From the IMG/VR virus record IMGVR_UViG_3300031578_000443, positions 1-20,033 of that record: a DNA stretch of 20,033 bases. One strand, 5' to 3'. Position numbers and translations under genes: made by a program. This stretch comes from a virus. The notes below the pieces were generated by a model. It was not told the DNA's origin and made no database searches. It saw nothing but the letters and a program-made list of their open reading frames with translations. Positions 1 through 4,730 of the stretch are shown piece after piece. The number at the start of each line of letters is the position of its first letter. Position 1 is the first letter of the stretch.

Positions 1-1
1 T

Positions 2-454
2 GGTGTTGGTGTGATATATGCAGGTGGGAAGACTGATTTAGAACAAAAAGAGTTATATGACAGAATTGATGATGCTGTATGTGCAGTACGGTCAGCACTT
101 GAAGAGGGAATTCTTCCGGGCGGTGGACTGGCTCTCTACGAAGAATCGTTAAAGTATAGTAAAAATAGTGAGTCTATTGCGGAGAGAATAATGTACAGCG
201 CACTAAGAGCTCCGATTATACAGATATTAGAGAATGCAGGGTTAAAACTAGAAGACATATACAATTTCACTCCGGACCAATACGGCTACGGCTACGACGT
301 TAAAAACAACGTGATGGGGGATATGTATAGGTTAGGTGTAATAGACCCCTTAAAGGTCACTAAGAATGCGTTACAAAATGCTGTTTCGGTTGCGGTGACT
401 ATATTATCAACCAATGCCATCATAACAATGGCTAGAACGTATGAAGATAAATGA
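2..454 (+). CDS. groEL: Chaperonin GroEL, C-terminal part (5' end outside window)
   Basis: Phage-encoded 60-kDa chaperonin subunit; only about the last 150 residues are inside the window and the frame is open to the left edge (first full codon at base 2). The visible part matches the C-terminal intermediate and equatorial domains: the EEGILPGGGLAL segment, the nucleotide-pocket segment GYGYD, and the GVIDPLKVTKNAL segment. The Asp at 71-73 aligns with the ATP-hydrolysis Asp398 of E. coli GroEL, and the Asp at 344-346 with Asp495, so the ATPase site looks intact. The protein stops at ARTYEDK, without the Gly-Met-rich tail of bacterial GroEL. The stop overlaps the next ATG (ATGA), which couples it to the co-chaperonin. 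Family identity is secure by recall of conserved motifs; its clients (capsid or fibre subunits) are inference. Confidence 0.93.
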   Translation, partial: GVGVIYAGGKTDLEQKELYDRIDDAVCAVRSALEEGILPGGGLALYEESLKYSKNSESIAERIMYSALRAPIIQILENAGLKLEDIYNFTPDQYGYGYDVKNNVMGDMYRLGVIDPLKVTKNALQNAVSVAVTILSTNAIITMARTYEDK

Positions 455-717
455 GTAAATTTCAACCCATCGGCAAATACATTGCCATTAAGACTGTAGA
501 AGAAGAGATAAAGACAGCATCTGGTCTAATTTTATCAGCGGAGGATGCGAATCAGATGCGATATAAGCGTGGTCTTGTTATAAAACCAGGTAGTACAGTT
601 ACTGTGATAAAGGAGAATGACGAGATATACTACGACAAAAGGGCAGGGTTCACTATGCTGATAGACAACGAGCAGTACACCATTATTCTTGAGAATGATG
701 TAGTCGTTGTTCTTTGA
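451..717 (+). CDS. groES: GroES-like co-chaperonin
   Basis: An 88-residue 10-kDa co-chaperonin that would cap the GroEL ring. The N-terminus (FQPIGKYIAIKTVEEE) fits the GroES strand PLHDRVIVKR..E; TASGLILS fits the mobile-loop segment that contacts GroEL; GLVIKPG fits the G.V...G turn; and the end (IILENDVVVVL) fits the final strand that normally reads E.DILA.V. It overlaps the groEL stop by four bases, so the two are probably made together. Its last 35 bases overlap the 3' end of the convergent minus-strand gene. Sequence is divergent from bacterial GroES, as usual for phage copies, so it may be specific for the phage GroEL. Confidence 0.87.
   Translation: MSKFQPIGKYIAIKTVEEEIKTASGLILSAEDANQMRYKRGLVIKPGSTVTVIKENDEIYYDKRAGFTMLIDNEQYTIILENDVVVVL
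681..700. terminator. Possible hairpin at the convergent groES / winged-helix gene end
   Basis: An 8-bp stem (CATTATTC with GAATGATG, one G-U pair) around a TTGA loop. It lies inside the last groES codons and covers the stop codon of the minus-strand gene. On the plus side it is followed by a T-rich but interrupted stretch. It is placed where a terminator would be useful, but it is coding sequence and has no clean T-tract, so this is weak. Confidence 0.2.
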
Positions 718-1135
718 TATACTTGTTCATGTCCTTGATGAAGTTGCGATATACTTTATCTGAGTAGCAGACATTTTTAGCGAATATGGGGTTGGATGAC
801 TGAGTCATAGGTATTTCTTCCCCATTGAGCTTCTTGTACATGCTACCCATCATCCTACGTGCTTTGTATGAGATTTCATAAAGTGTTTTCTTATTGGCTA
901 CTCGTTTTCTGAATACAACAATCCAATCATCACGGAGTAATCTGTTGAATCTATTAACATCCCAGGAGAGTAGTTCATTGAACTCATCGAATTTTGATTT
1001 GCCAAAATACTTTTCGGAGTATAGGAAGAGAAGCATATCTAGGTCTGCTGAGTTTAAGCCGTATTTTGCTTTGGTAAAGTATCTGATGACTTTCCAATAC
1101 TTAAGGTAATCGTAAGGTGGTGGTCTTCTATCCAT
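683..1135 (-). CDS. Winged-helix (MarR-like) DNA-binding protein, phage family
   Basis: A 150-residue protein on the opposite strand to its neighbours. Residues about 27-105 have the pattern of a winged helix-turn-helix: helix LNSADLDMLLFLYSE, a second helix around FDEFNELL, a candidate recognition helix around WDVNRFNRLLRDD, then a two-stranded wing (WIVVFRKR to TLYEISYKA) and a closing helix ending NGEEIP. The C-terminal third (SDKVYRNFIKDMNKYIK) is helical. The family is one I recall from Bacteroidota phages, usually near structural genes, and it looks MarR-like without a proven function. The start at 1135 is an ATG 28 bases after a TATCTTTG element (1163-1170, minus strand). A role in phage gene regulation is inference; a structural DNA-binding role is possible. 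Confidence 0.72.
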   Translation of the reverse strand: MDRRPPPYDYLKYWKVIRYFTKAKYGLNSADLDMLLFLYSEKYFGKSKFDEFNELLSWDVNRFNRLLRDDWIVVFRKRVANKKTLYEISYKARRMMGSMYKKLNGEEIPMTQSSNPIFAKNVCYSDKVYRNFIKDMNKYIKEQRLHHSQE

Positions 1136-1149
1136 AAAAAAAATTTAAT

Positions 1150-1157
1150 TAAATTTG
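1150..1157 (+). promoter_or_regulatory. Bacteroidota-type -7 promoter element (TAAATTTG)
   Basis: Matches TAnnTTTG, the -7 consensus of Bacteroidota housekeeping sigma. It lies 21 bases before the ATG at 1179 and would drive the small-gene cluster 1179-2018. No TTG was found 17-23 bases upstream, so the -33 element is missing or weak. Confidence 0.55.
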
Positions 1158-1162
1158 CAGTA

Positions 1163-1170
1163 CAAAGATA
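1163..1170 (-). promoter_or_regulatory. Bacteroidota-type promoter (TATCTTTG, minus strand)
   Basis: Minus-strand TAnnTTTG (read CAAAGATA on plus) with a TTG at 1194-1192 exactly 21 bases upstream, which fits the described flavobacterial pattern TTG-N17-23-TAnnTTTG. It points at the winged-helix gene (start 1135). It is interleaved with the plus-strand element 5 bases away. Confidence 0.6.
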
Positions 1171-1178
1171 TTAAAAAG

Positions 1179-1436
1179 ATGGGAACTAAACCAACGAGAG
1201 ACACCAGAGCAAAGAAAGATAAGTATGTTGCTGGAACTTTGACAGAGTCAAACAAGAAGTCTTCTGAGGATTATGACAAAATAAACTTTAAGAATAAAGC
1301 TGTTGACGCTTGGAATAAAGTAACTGCTCTTGCTCCTAATCGTGCAAAGAGAAAAGCAAATACTGCATTTAGTAGAGTATCTGGATTTGGAGGATTTGGG
1401 AGTGCACCACAATTAAACAAAAAAAAAGATAAATGA
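1179..1436 (+). CDS. Small basic hypothetical protein
   Basis: An 85-residue, Lys/Arg-rich protein (begins MGTKPTRDTRAKKDKY, ends QLNKKKDK). The frame is open further left to a TTG at 1155, but the ATG at 1179 is preferred because the promoter element at 1150-1157 would start RNA at about 1164. The C-terminal half has a Gly/Phe patch (SGFGGFG). No known domain recognised. It ends in ATGA overlap with the next gene. High basic charge and position in a set of similarly basic small proteins suggest a nucleic-acid- or virion-associated role, which is inference only. Confidence 0.72.
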   Translation: MGTKPTRDTRAKKDKYVAGTLTESNKKSSEDYDKINFKNKAVDAWNKVTALAPNRAKRKANTAFSRVSGFGGFGSAPQLNKKKDK

Positions 1437-1561
1437 AAAAAGTACTTGTGCCAGCAGGGACTGCTATGTCAAAAAAGACGAAGGGTAAGCCTGAGAAGCT
1501 TGGGTTGCCATCTGACAAGCAAATTAAAAATAGTGTGTACGCTAAGTGCGGTAAGAAGTAA
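1433..1561 (+). CDS. Very small basic hypothetical protein (42 residues)
   Basis: ATG at 1433 overlaps the previous stop (ATGA), and its TAA overlaps the next ATG by one base (TAATG at 1559-1563). The 42-residue product starts MKKVLVPAGTAMSKK and ends VYAKCGKK. The exact fit between two coupled neighbours is the main support that it is translated. It is Lys-rich with a single Cys near the end. No family recognised. Confidence 0.65.
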   Translation: MKKVLVPAGTAMSKKTKGKPEKLGLPSDKQIKNSVYAKCGKK

Positions 1562-1815
1562 TGGCAACACCGAGAAAAGGGAAAGCAAAGGTTAAGATTA
1601 CATCTTCAGGTAAGAAGGTGAGTTATGGTCAGGCGGGTCAAGCTAAAGGTGGAGGACCAAGAGTAAAGCCAGGCACTTCAAAAGGAGATAGCTACTGTGC
1701 GAGAAGTCTTGGTATTAAAAATGGGCTTTCAAAGGGAAAGCAAAATGACCCTAATACCCCGAATAATTTATCTAGAGCTAGATGGAAGTGTTCAGGTGCA
1801 AAATCAAGAAAGTAA
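1561..1815 (+). CDS. Small basic phage protein with YCARS motif
   Basis: An 84-residue protein. The N-terminal half is Lys/Gly-rich; the C-terminal half holds SYCARSLGI, a spaced NDPNTPNNLSRARWKCSG segment, and two cysteines. I recall this Cys/Asn-Pro pattern (Y-C-A-R-S ... N-P-N-S ... W-x-C) from an uncharacterised small phage protein family (possibly DUF6321; not verified). The two Cys could pair or bind a metal. It sits in a coupled series of small genes upstream of virion and lysis genes, so a minor virion or DNA-associated role is possible but unproven. Confidence 0.78.
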   Translation: MATPRKGKAKVKITSSGKKVSYGQAGQAKGGGPRVKPGTSKGDSYCARSLGIKNGLSKGKQNDPNTPNNLSRARWKCSGAKSRK

Positions 1816-1826
1816 AATAGAAAAAT

Positions 1827-2018
1827 ATGAATAGAGATTATCCATTAGCTCCTACTGTTTTTAAAGACAAGGAGACTAGAATGAAAAAAAAGGCAGCTAG
1901 GCAAGAAAACAATCAAATCAAAAAAGAGGAGAGAGTTGAGATGCGCAAAGATAAAAAAATTGAACGTAGCAGTGGTCTTGAATACGAGCCACCTGTTAGA
2001 AAACGTCATATGAGATAA
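1827..2018 (+). CDS. Small highly charged hypothetical protein
   Basis: A 63-residue protein starting at an ATG 11 bases after the previous stop. Residues about 15-50 are a run of Lys, Arg and Glu with heptad-like spacing (RMKKKAARQENNQIKKEERV), predicted helical. No membrane segment and no family recognised. Its neighbours make it likely to be a real gene rather than chance: same strand, tight packing, ending just before the next promoter element. The biased composition lowers certainty. Confidence 0.55.
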   Translation: MNRDYPLAPTVFKDKETRMKKKAARQENNQIKKEERVEMRKDKKIERSSGLEYEPPVRKRHMR

Positions 2019-2029
2019 AAAAAAATAAT

Positions 2030-2037
2030 TATCTTTG
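2030..2037 (+). promoter_or_regulatory. Bacteroidota-type -7 promoter element (TATCTTTG)
   Basis: TAnnTTTG in the 23-base gap between two genes, after a run of nine A's. It ends only 4 bases before the ATG at 2042, so RNA would begin at about the start codon, which points to a leaderless message if this promoter is used. No -33 TTG at 17-23 bases. Confidence 0.5.
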
Positions 2038-2041
2038 TAGA

Positions 2042-2200
2042 ATGAAATCAAGAGGACTAGGTGACACAATTGATAAGATAACAACAGCAACCGGTATTAA
2101 GAAGGTTGTTAATGCTGTTTCAAAGGCTACAGATAAAGACTGTGGATGTGGAGCAAGAAAAGAAAAACTAAATAAGGTTATGCCTTACAAATTAATATGA
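2042..2200 (+). CDS. Small CxC-containing phage protein
   Basis: A 52-residue protein, below usual ORF length cut-offs. It reads GLGDTIDKITTATGIKKVV, then DCGCGARKEKLNKV and a short hydrophobic end. I recall this combination (GLGDTI..IT.ATGI ... DCGC..RKE.LN) from small proteins of unknown function in Bacteroidota phages and marine viral contigs. The N-terminal half looks like an amphipathic helix; the Cys-x-Cys could bind metal. The ATG at 2042 is needed to keep the family's N-terminus. ATGA overlap with the next small gene. Confidence 0.8.
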   Translation: MKSRGLGDTIDKITTATGIKKVVNAVSKATDKDCGCGARKEKLNKVMPYKLI

Positions 2201-2292
2201 TGAATTATACATGGACAGTAAATAGTACTTATTCAATAAATACACCTGAAGATGTAATTTATACAGTAAGTCCATTTTATATTAAAAAATAA
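2197..2292 (+). CDS. Possible micro-gene (31 residues)
   Basis: ATG ATG at 2197 overlaps the stop of the previous gene (ATGA), and its TAA is 6 bases before the next ATG. The product begins MMNYTWTVNSTYSI and ends SPFYIKK. The opening resembles the first residues of the 9652 gene product (TTFNWTISA), so it may be a reduced member or remnant of a longer phage family. Support is mainly the coupled spacing; at 31 codons chance cannot be excluded. Confidence 0.4.
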   Translation: MMNYTWTVNSTYSINTPEDVIYTVSPFYIKK

Positions 2293-2298
2293 AAATAT

Positions 2299-2775
2299 AT
2301 GCAATATACACCATTAATTTCAGGAGGATTAGCTTTATCGGTAATACCTTCTGATAATGCAAATATACCGTACCCTAATAAGCTTGAGGTTGGTACATCT
2401 ACTAACACAGCAGCAGATGAGCTTGTTGACACTAGTAAAGATTTTACTTTAAGTGTGAATATAGGAGACATTGTATATAATACAACAACTGCTGCAGCGG
2501 GGACTGTTATTGAGGTTGTGTCTGCGACTGTACTAAAACTAAATGCTGATATATTAGTTAGTGGAGAGAACTACATAGTATACTGCGGTTCAGATATATG
2601 TGCAGACGCTAGAGGTGGATGTGTTATTAGAGTTAATGGTACAGGTAACGTAACAGTTACAACTATAAATGACGATGTAATACTATTCACAGTTCAAGCA
2701 GGAGAGTATTTACCGGTAAGAGTTAAGAGAGTTGCGTACGGAGCTACGGCAACCGGCATAGTTGCTATTTGGTAG
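2299..2775 (+). CDS. Probable virion protein (spike/decoration-like)
   Basis: A 158-residue, beta-rich protein with no signal peptide or membrane span. The middle (DIVYNTTTAAAGTVIEVVSAT) is the kind of short beta repeat seen in phage surface proteins. The C-terminus (AGEYLPVRVKRV ... TGIVAIW) is a pattern I recall from small structural proteins of marine and Bacteroidota phages, in which a position-specific 'G.YLPV.V.RV' end is conserved. It is followed after one base by the holin gene. Which part of the particle it belongs to cannot be told from the sequence. Confidence 0.65.
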   Translation: MQYTPLISGGLALSVIPSDNANIPYPNKLEVGTSTNTAADELVDTSKDFTLSVNIGDIVYNTTTAAAGTVIEVVSATVLKLNADILVSGENYIVYCGSDICADARGGCVIRVNGTGNVTVTTINDDVILFTVQAGEYLPVRVKRVAYGATATGIVAIW

Positions 2776-2776
2776 G

Positions 2777-3196
2777 ATGAAAGGGTATTTGGGTAGCGTA
2801 TTAACAGCCTTAGTCTTATTCTTTGCTCCTGTTAAGGGCATAATCTTAATTGTTTCGCTATCTACTATTATAGACACCTGTTTTGGTGTTTGGAAAGCAG
2901 TGAAACTTGGAGAAGATGTAACGAGTAAAATATTTAGAAAGGGTTTGTTGTCTAAGCTTCTCACGTATGTATCAGCTACAATGCTAATATTTGCATCTGA
3001 CGTGTTTATTATAAACGAACTAACAAGGAGCGTTGTGAGCGTTGATTTTATATCTACTAAAGTATTGTCATTGGTGTTAGTAGCTATTGAGGTTAAGAGT
3101 ATGGACGAGTCATTTATCAAGGTGAAGGGATATTCATTTATTGATAAGGCTAAGTCTATAATAATAAAAATCAAAAACATTAAGAAGGAGCTGTAA
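2777..3196 (+). CDS. Phage holin (holin family 4 / toxin-secretion type)
   Basis: A 139-residue membrane protein, the usual length for this holin family. After MKGYLGSVL there is a hydrophobic segment (about residues 8-35), then the family's hallmark DTCFGVWKAVKLGE followed by a basic stretch, a second span (about 68-85) and a basic C-terminal tail. It would form lesions in the inner membrane that release the endolysin encoded directly downstream (TAATG, one-base overlap). The frame is also open from a TTG at 2762, but the ATG at 2777, one base after the previous stop, is preferred. Confidence 0.82.
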   Translation: MKGYLGSVLTALVLFFAPVKGIILIVSLSTIIDTCFGVWKAVKLGEDVTSKIFRKGLLSKLLTYVSATMLIFASDVFIINELTRSVVSVDFISTKVLSLVLVAIEVKSMDESFIKVKGYSFIDKAKSIIIKIKNIKKEL

Positions 3197-3663
3197 TGAT
3201 GTCGACTATTGACATTATTAAGAAGTATGGCAAGCCTAATGAGACAGGGGCTGGGTACTTAACAACTATACAGTTACCTTATCCAATGAGGTTAGCTTGG
3301 GACTTAGATACCAAGGTAACTAGAATGAGCTGCCATAAGCTAGCCGCTGAAAAGTTCTTAGATGTATTTAATGATTTGCTTGCTGAGTATGGAATGGCAG
3401 AGATTGAAAGGTTAGGCATAGACTTATTTGGCGGGTGTTTCAACTATCGCAAAATGCGAGGAGGGTCAAGCTGGTCAAAACACGCTTGGGGAATTGCAGT
3501 CGATTTAGACCCGGCAAGAAACAAATTAAAAGAGACAGCTAAGACTGCTAGATTTGCTAGACCTGAATATCAAAAGATGATTGATGTATTCTACAAGAAT
3601 GGATTTATAAATCTAGGAATAGAGAAGGGGTACGATTTTATGCACTTTGAACTAAAAAGCTAA
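3196..3663 (+). CDS. Endolysin, M15-family zinc peptidase (L,D/D,D-peptidase)
   Basis: A 155-residue peptidoglycan peptidase that cuts stem or bridge peptides at lysis. The zinc-site motif SKHAWGIAVDLD gives ligands His96 and Asp103; the second motif DFMHFE gives His150, with Asp147 in the position of the usual catalytic acid three residues before it (numbering from the first Met at 3196). No signal peptide, so it needs the upstream holin to reach the wall. The fold matches the VanY/Ply-like peptidase M15 group. Either of two adjacent Met codons could be the start. The gene is directly followed by the hairpin region at 3665. Confidence 0.9.
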   Translation: MMSTIDIIKKYGKPNETGAGYLTTIQLPYPMRLAWDLDTKVTRMSCHKLAAEKFLDVFNDLLAEYGMAEIERLGIDLFGGCFNYRKMRGGSSWSKHAWGIAVDLDPARNKLKETAKTARFARPEYQKMIDVFYKNGFINLGIEKGYDFMHFELKS

Positions 3664-3664
3664 T

Positions 3665-3695
3665 CTGCATGAATTTTTCCTAAAACTTCATGCAG
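3665..3695. terminator. Perfect 9-bp hairpin after the endolysin stop
   Basis: CTGCATGAA pairs with TTCATGCAG around a 13-base loop, starting 1 base after the endolysin stop codon. There is no T-tract on the plus side (TTAAAAAA follows), so it may act as an RNA 3'-end stabiliser or a non-canonical terminator. Paired with the next hairpin, which has the same geometry. Confidence 0.45.
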
Positions 3696-3697
3696 TT

Positions 3698-3734
3698 AAA
3701 AAATGCACAATATATCGGCAAGGTTTATTGTGCA
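3698..3734 (-). terminator. Leftward intrinsic terminator
   Basis: TGCACAATA and TATTGTGCA form a perfect 9-bp stem with a 13-base loop (3704-3734). Read leftwards, the stem is followed by six T's (A's at 3698-3703 on plus), the form of a Rho-independent terminator. It would end the minus-strand transcript of the 4679-3851 gene set. Confidence 0.6.
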
Positions 3735-3804
3735 AAATTAAGTAGCATAACTCCGACATTATCCGAATTAAAGCATATAAAAGTACATTATACTACACTT
3801 TAAG

Positions 3805-3836
3805 ATGCAAATACGTATAATACCGAATATTTGCGT
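3805..3836. repeat. Third hairpin in the convergent intergenic region
   Basis: ATGCAAATA pairs with TATTTGCGT (nine positions, one G-U) around a 14-base loop, 15 bases past the stop codon of the minus-strand gene. No T-tract follows on either side. Possibly the first structure met by leftward transcription, supporting termination or RNA stability. Confidence 0.35.
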
Positions 3837-3850
3837 ATCAATAAAGCATT

Positions 3851-4108
3851 TTACTGCACTTTACTTAGGCATATTACAATTATTGCACCGAGCATATATC
3901 CAATGGCAGACGCTAAAGCTATTTTGAAGCGTTGTAAGCGATTTTCAGCTTCAATTATATAACTTATAAATGGCAATCCCAAAAAAGGACCTATAAAGGC
4001 AAAAAATAGCATTCCTCCGACATTAAATTGGCTAACGCTTCTGATGTAAAAAGTAGATGCTATTTCTATTATTAAACAACTAAGACCTATTATTATATAT
4101 TTTTTCAC
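3851..4108 (-). CDS. Small three-span membrane protein
   Basis: An 85-residue protein starting with GTG directly after the stop of the upstream minus-strand gene; no ATG exists before the second membrane segment. Three hydrophobic segments are visible: residues about 3-22, 31-51 (with GPFLGLPF) and 63-81, separated by a charged loop (EAENRLQRFK). It lies last in the minus-strand set that ends near the lysis genes, so a role in lysis (an antiholin, or a second holin) is possible, but I do not recognise the family firmly. Confidence 0.62.
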   Translation of the reverse strand: MKKYIIIGLSCLIIEIASTFYIRSVSQFNVGGMLFFAFIGPFLGLPFISYIIEAENRLQRFKIALASAIGYMLGAIIVICLSKVQ

Positions 4109-4492
4109 TTATAAAGCTATAAATAAAAAGAGCGTCACTATAGCTATAAACGAAATAGTGCGATTTGTCCTAATTTGCGTCTTTTGCTTCTCGTTATCTA
4201 CGTGTAGACCCATGTTCTCAGCGTCAATAGTATATACAAGCGATTGTAGAGACTCTATATCTTTTTTAGAACTATCTATCACTTGATACAATAATAGTTC
4301 CTTAGAGAGGCTTATTTGAGCTTGCTCAATTAAGCTATCTTTTTGTAGCAGTTCAACGTAGATTTTGTCCATCTGTGGGATAGATATGCATACAGAAGTG
4401 TCTCCTGTTTGGTTATCTATTAATACGGTCTGAGAAAAGCTGTATTCTACGAGTAGTAGGAGCACTACTATAGTCATTAATCTTTGTTTCAT
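4109..4492 (-). CDS. Exported coiled-coil protein with C-terminal membrane anchor (spanin candidate)
   Basis: A 127-residue protein. Residues 1-21 are a signal peptide ending YSFSQ, a typical Bacteroidota signal-peptidase I site; there is no lipobox Cys. The periplasmic part includes DTSVCISIPQMDK, a pattern I recall from Bacteroidota phage proteins next to lysis genes, then a helical stretch with coiled-coil character (residues about 50-105) and a C-terminal hydrophobic span (residues about 110-127) that reaches the end. The gene start lies within the previous gene, out of frame, an overlap of 80 bases as in Rz/Rz1-type pairs. Spanin-like function is inference, because the outer-membrane lipid anchor of a classical o-spanin or u-spanin is missing. 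Confidence 0.65.
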   Translation of the reverse strand: MKQRLMTIVVLLLLVEYSFSQTVLIDNQTGDTSVCISIPQMDKIYVELLQKDSLIEQAQISLSKELLLYQVIDSSKKDIESLQSLVYTIDAENMGLHVDNEKQKTQIRTNRTISFIAIVTLFLFIAL

Positions 4493-4679
4493 ATTTCAAT
4501 TTGATTGTGTCAGATTTTATTCTTAATCGCTCTATATCTTGATATACTGTATCTGTATTCGTTAGAATAATAGTTTTAGGTGTCACAATTTCTTTATTAT
4601 TTGTGACATCCATAAATACATAAATACATATTATGGCTAAAAGTATTATTGTGATGACATAGAATCTCATGTATTGCAT
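4413..4679 (-). CDS. Small N-anchored membrane protein (i-spanin-like candidate)
   Basis: An 88-residue protein with one N-terminal membrane span (about residues 6-24) followed by a charged, helix-forming domain (DIERLRIKSDTIKLKYETK) ending SDRINR. This layout, and the D-x-V-Y-x-D-I-E-x-L beginning, fit small Rz-like proteins of Bacteroidota phages. Two starts are possible: ATG at 4679 or ATG at 4670 (MRFYV). The promoter element at 4684-4691 ends only 4 bases before 4679, which favours 4670 unless the message is leaderless. It is the first gene of a three-gene leftward set. Confidence 0.65.
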   Translation of the reverse strand: MQYMRFYVITIILLAIICIYVFMDVTNNKEIVTPKTIILTNTDTVYQDIERLRIKSDTIKLKYETKINDYSSAPTTRRIQLFSDRINR

Positions 4680-4683
4680 TCGG

Positions 4684-4691
4684 CAAAGATA
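4684..4691 (-). promoter_or_regulatory. Bacteroidota-type promoter (TATCTTTG, minus strand)
   Basis: Reads CAAAGATA on plus. A TTG lies at 4715-4713 on the minus strand, 21 bases upstream, the same spacer as the 1163-1170 promoter. It would drive the leftward membrane-protein genes. Its upstream region overlaps the rightward element at 4705-4712. Confidence 0.65.
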
Positions 4692-4704
4692 AATATAAAA
4701 GTTT

Positions 4705-4712
4705 TATATTTG
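4705..4712 (+). promoter_or_regulatory. Bacteroidota-type -7 promoter element (TATATTTG)
   Basis: TAnnTTTG 18 bases before the ATG at 4731; likely promoter for the tail-fibre block. It is back to back with the leftward element, so the two promoters share about 40 bases. No TTG at 17-23 bases upstream. Confidence 0.55.
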
Positions 4713-4730
4713 CAATAATATAAATAGTGC

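Noticed and set aside
894-1109. Plus-strand open frame inside the winged-helix gene
   Set aside because: Overlaps a patterned protein on the other strand; Ser-rich shadow.
2710-3180. Long minus-strand open frame (156 codons) opposite the holin
   Set aside because: It mirrors a clear holin gene with a known family pattern, and its own composition (runs of Ile/Thr/Leu) is what reading membrane-protein codons backwards gives.
3549-3556. TAGATTTG inside the endolysin gene (and similar matches at 6802, 7234, 10503, 11864, 16728, 16823, 17161)
   Set aside because: Match the -7 pattern but lie inside genes at the frequency expected by chance, and most have no start downstream at the right distance. 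The matches at 6802 and 16823 are the only ones near a start and are not better supported.
3751-4030. Eleven-base repeat CTCCGACATTA at about 3752 and 4016
   Set aside because: Repeats of 11 bases are expected by chance many times in 20 kb; one copy is inside a gene.
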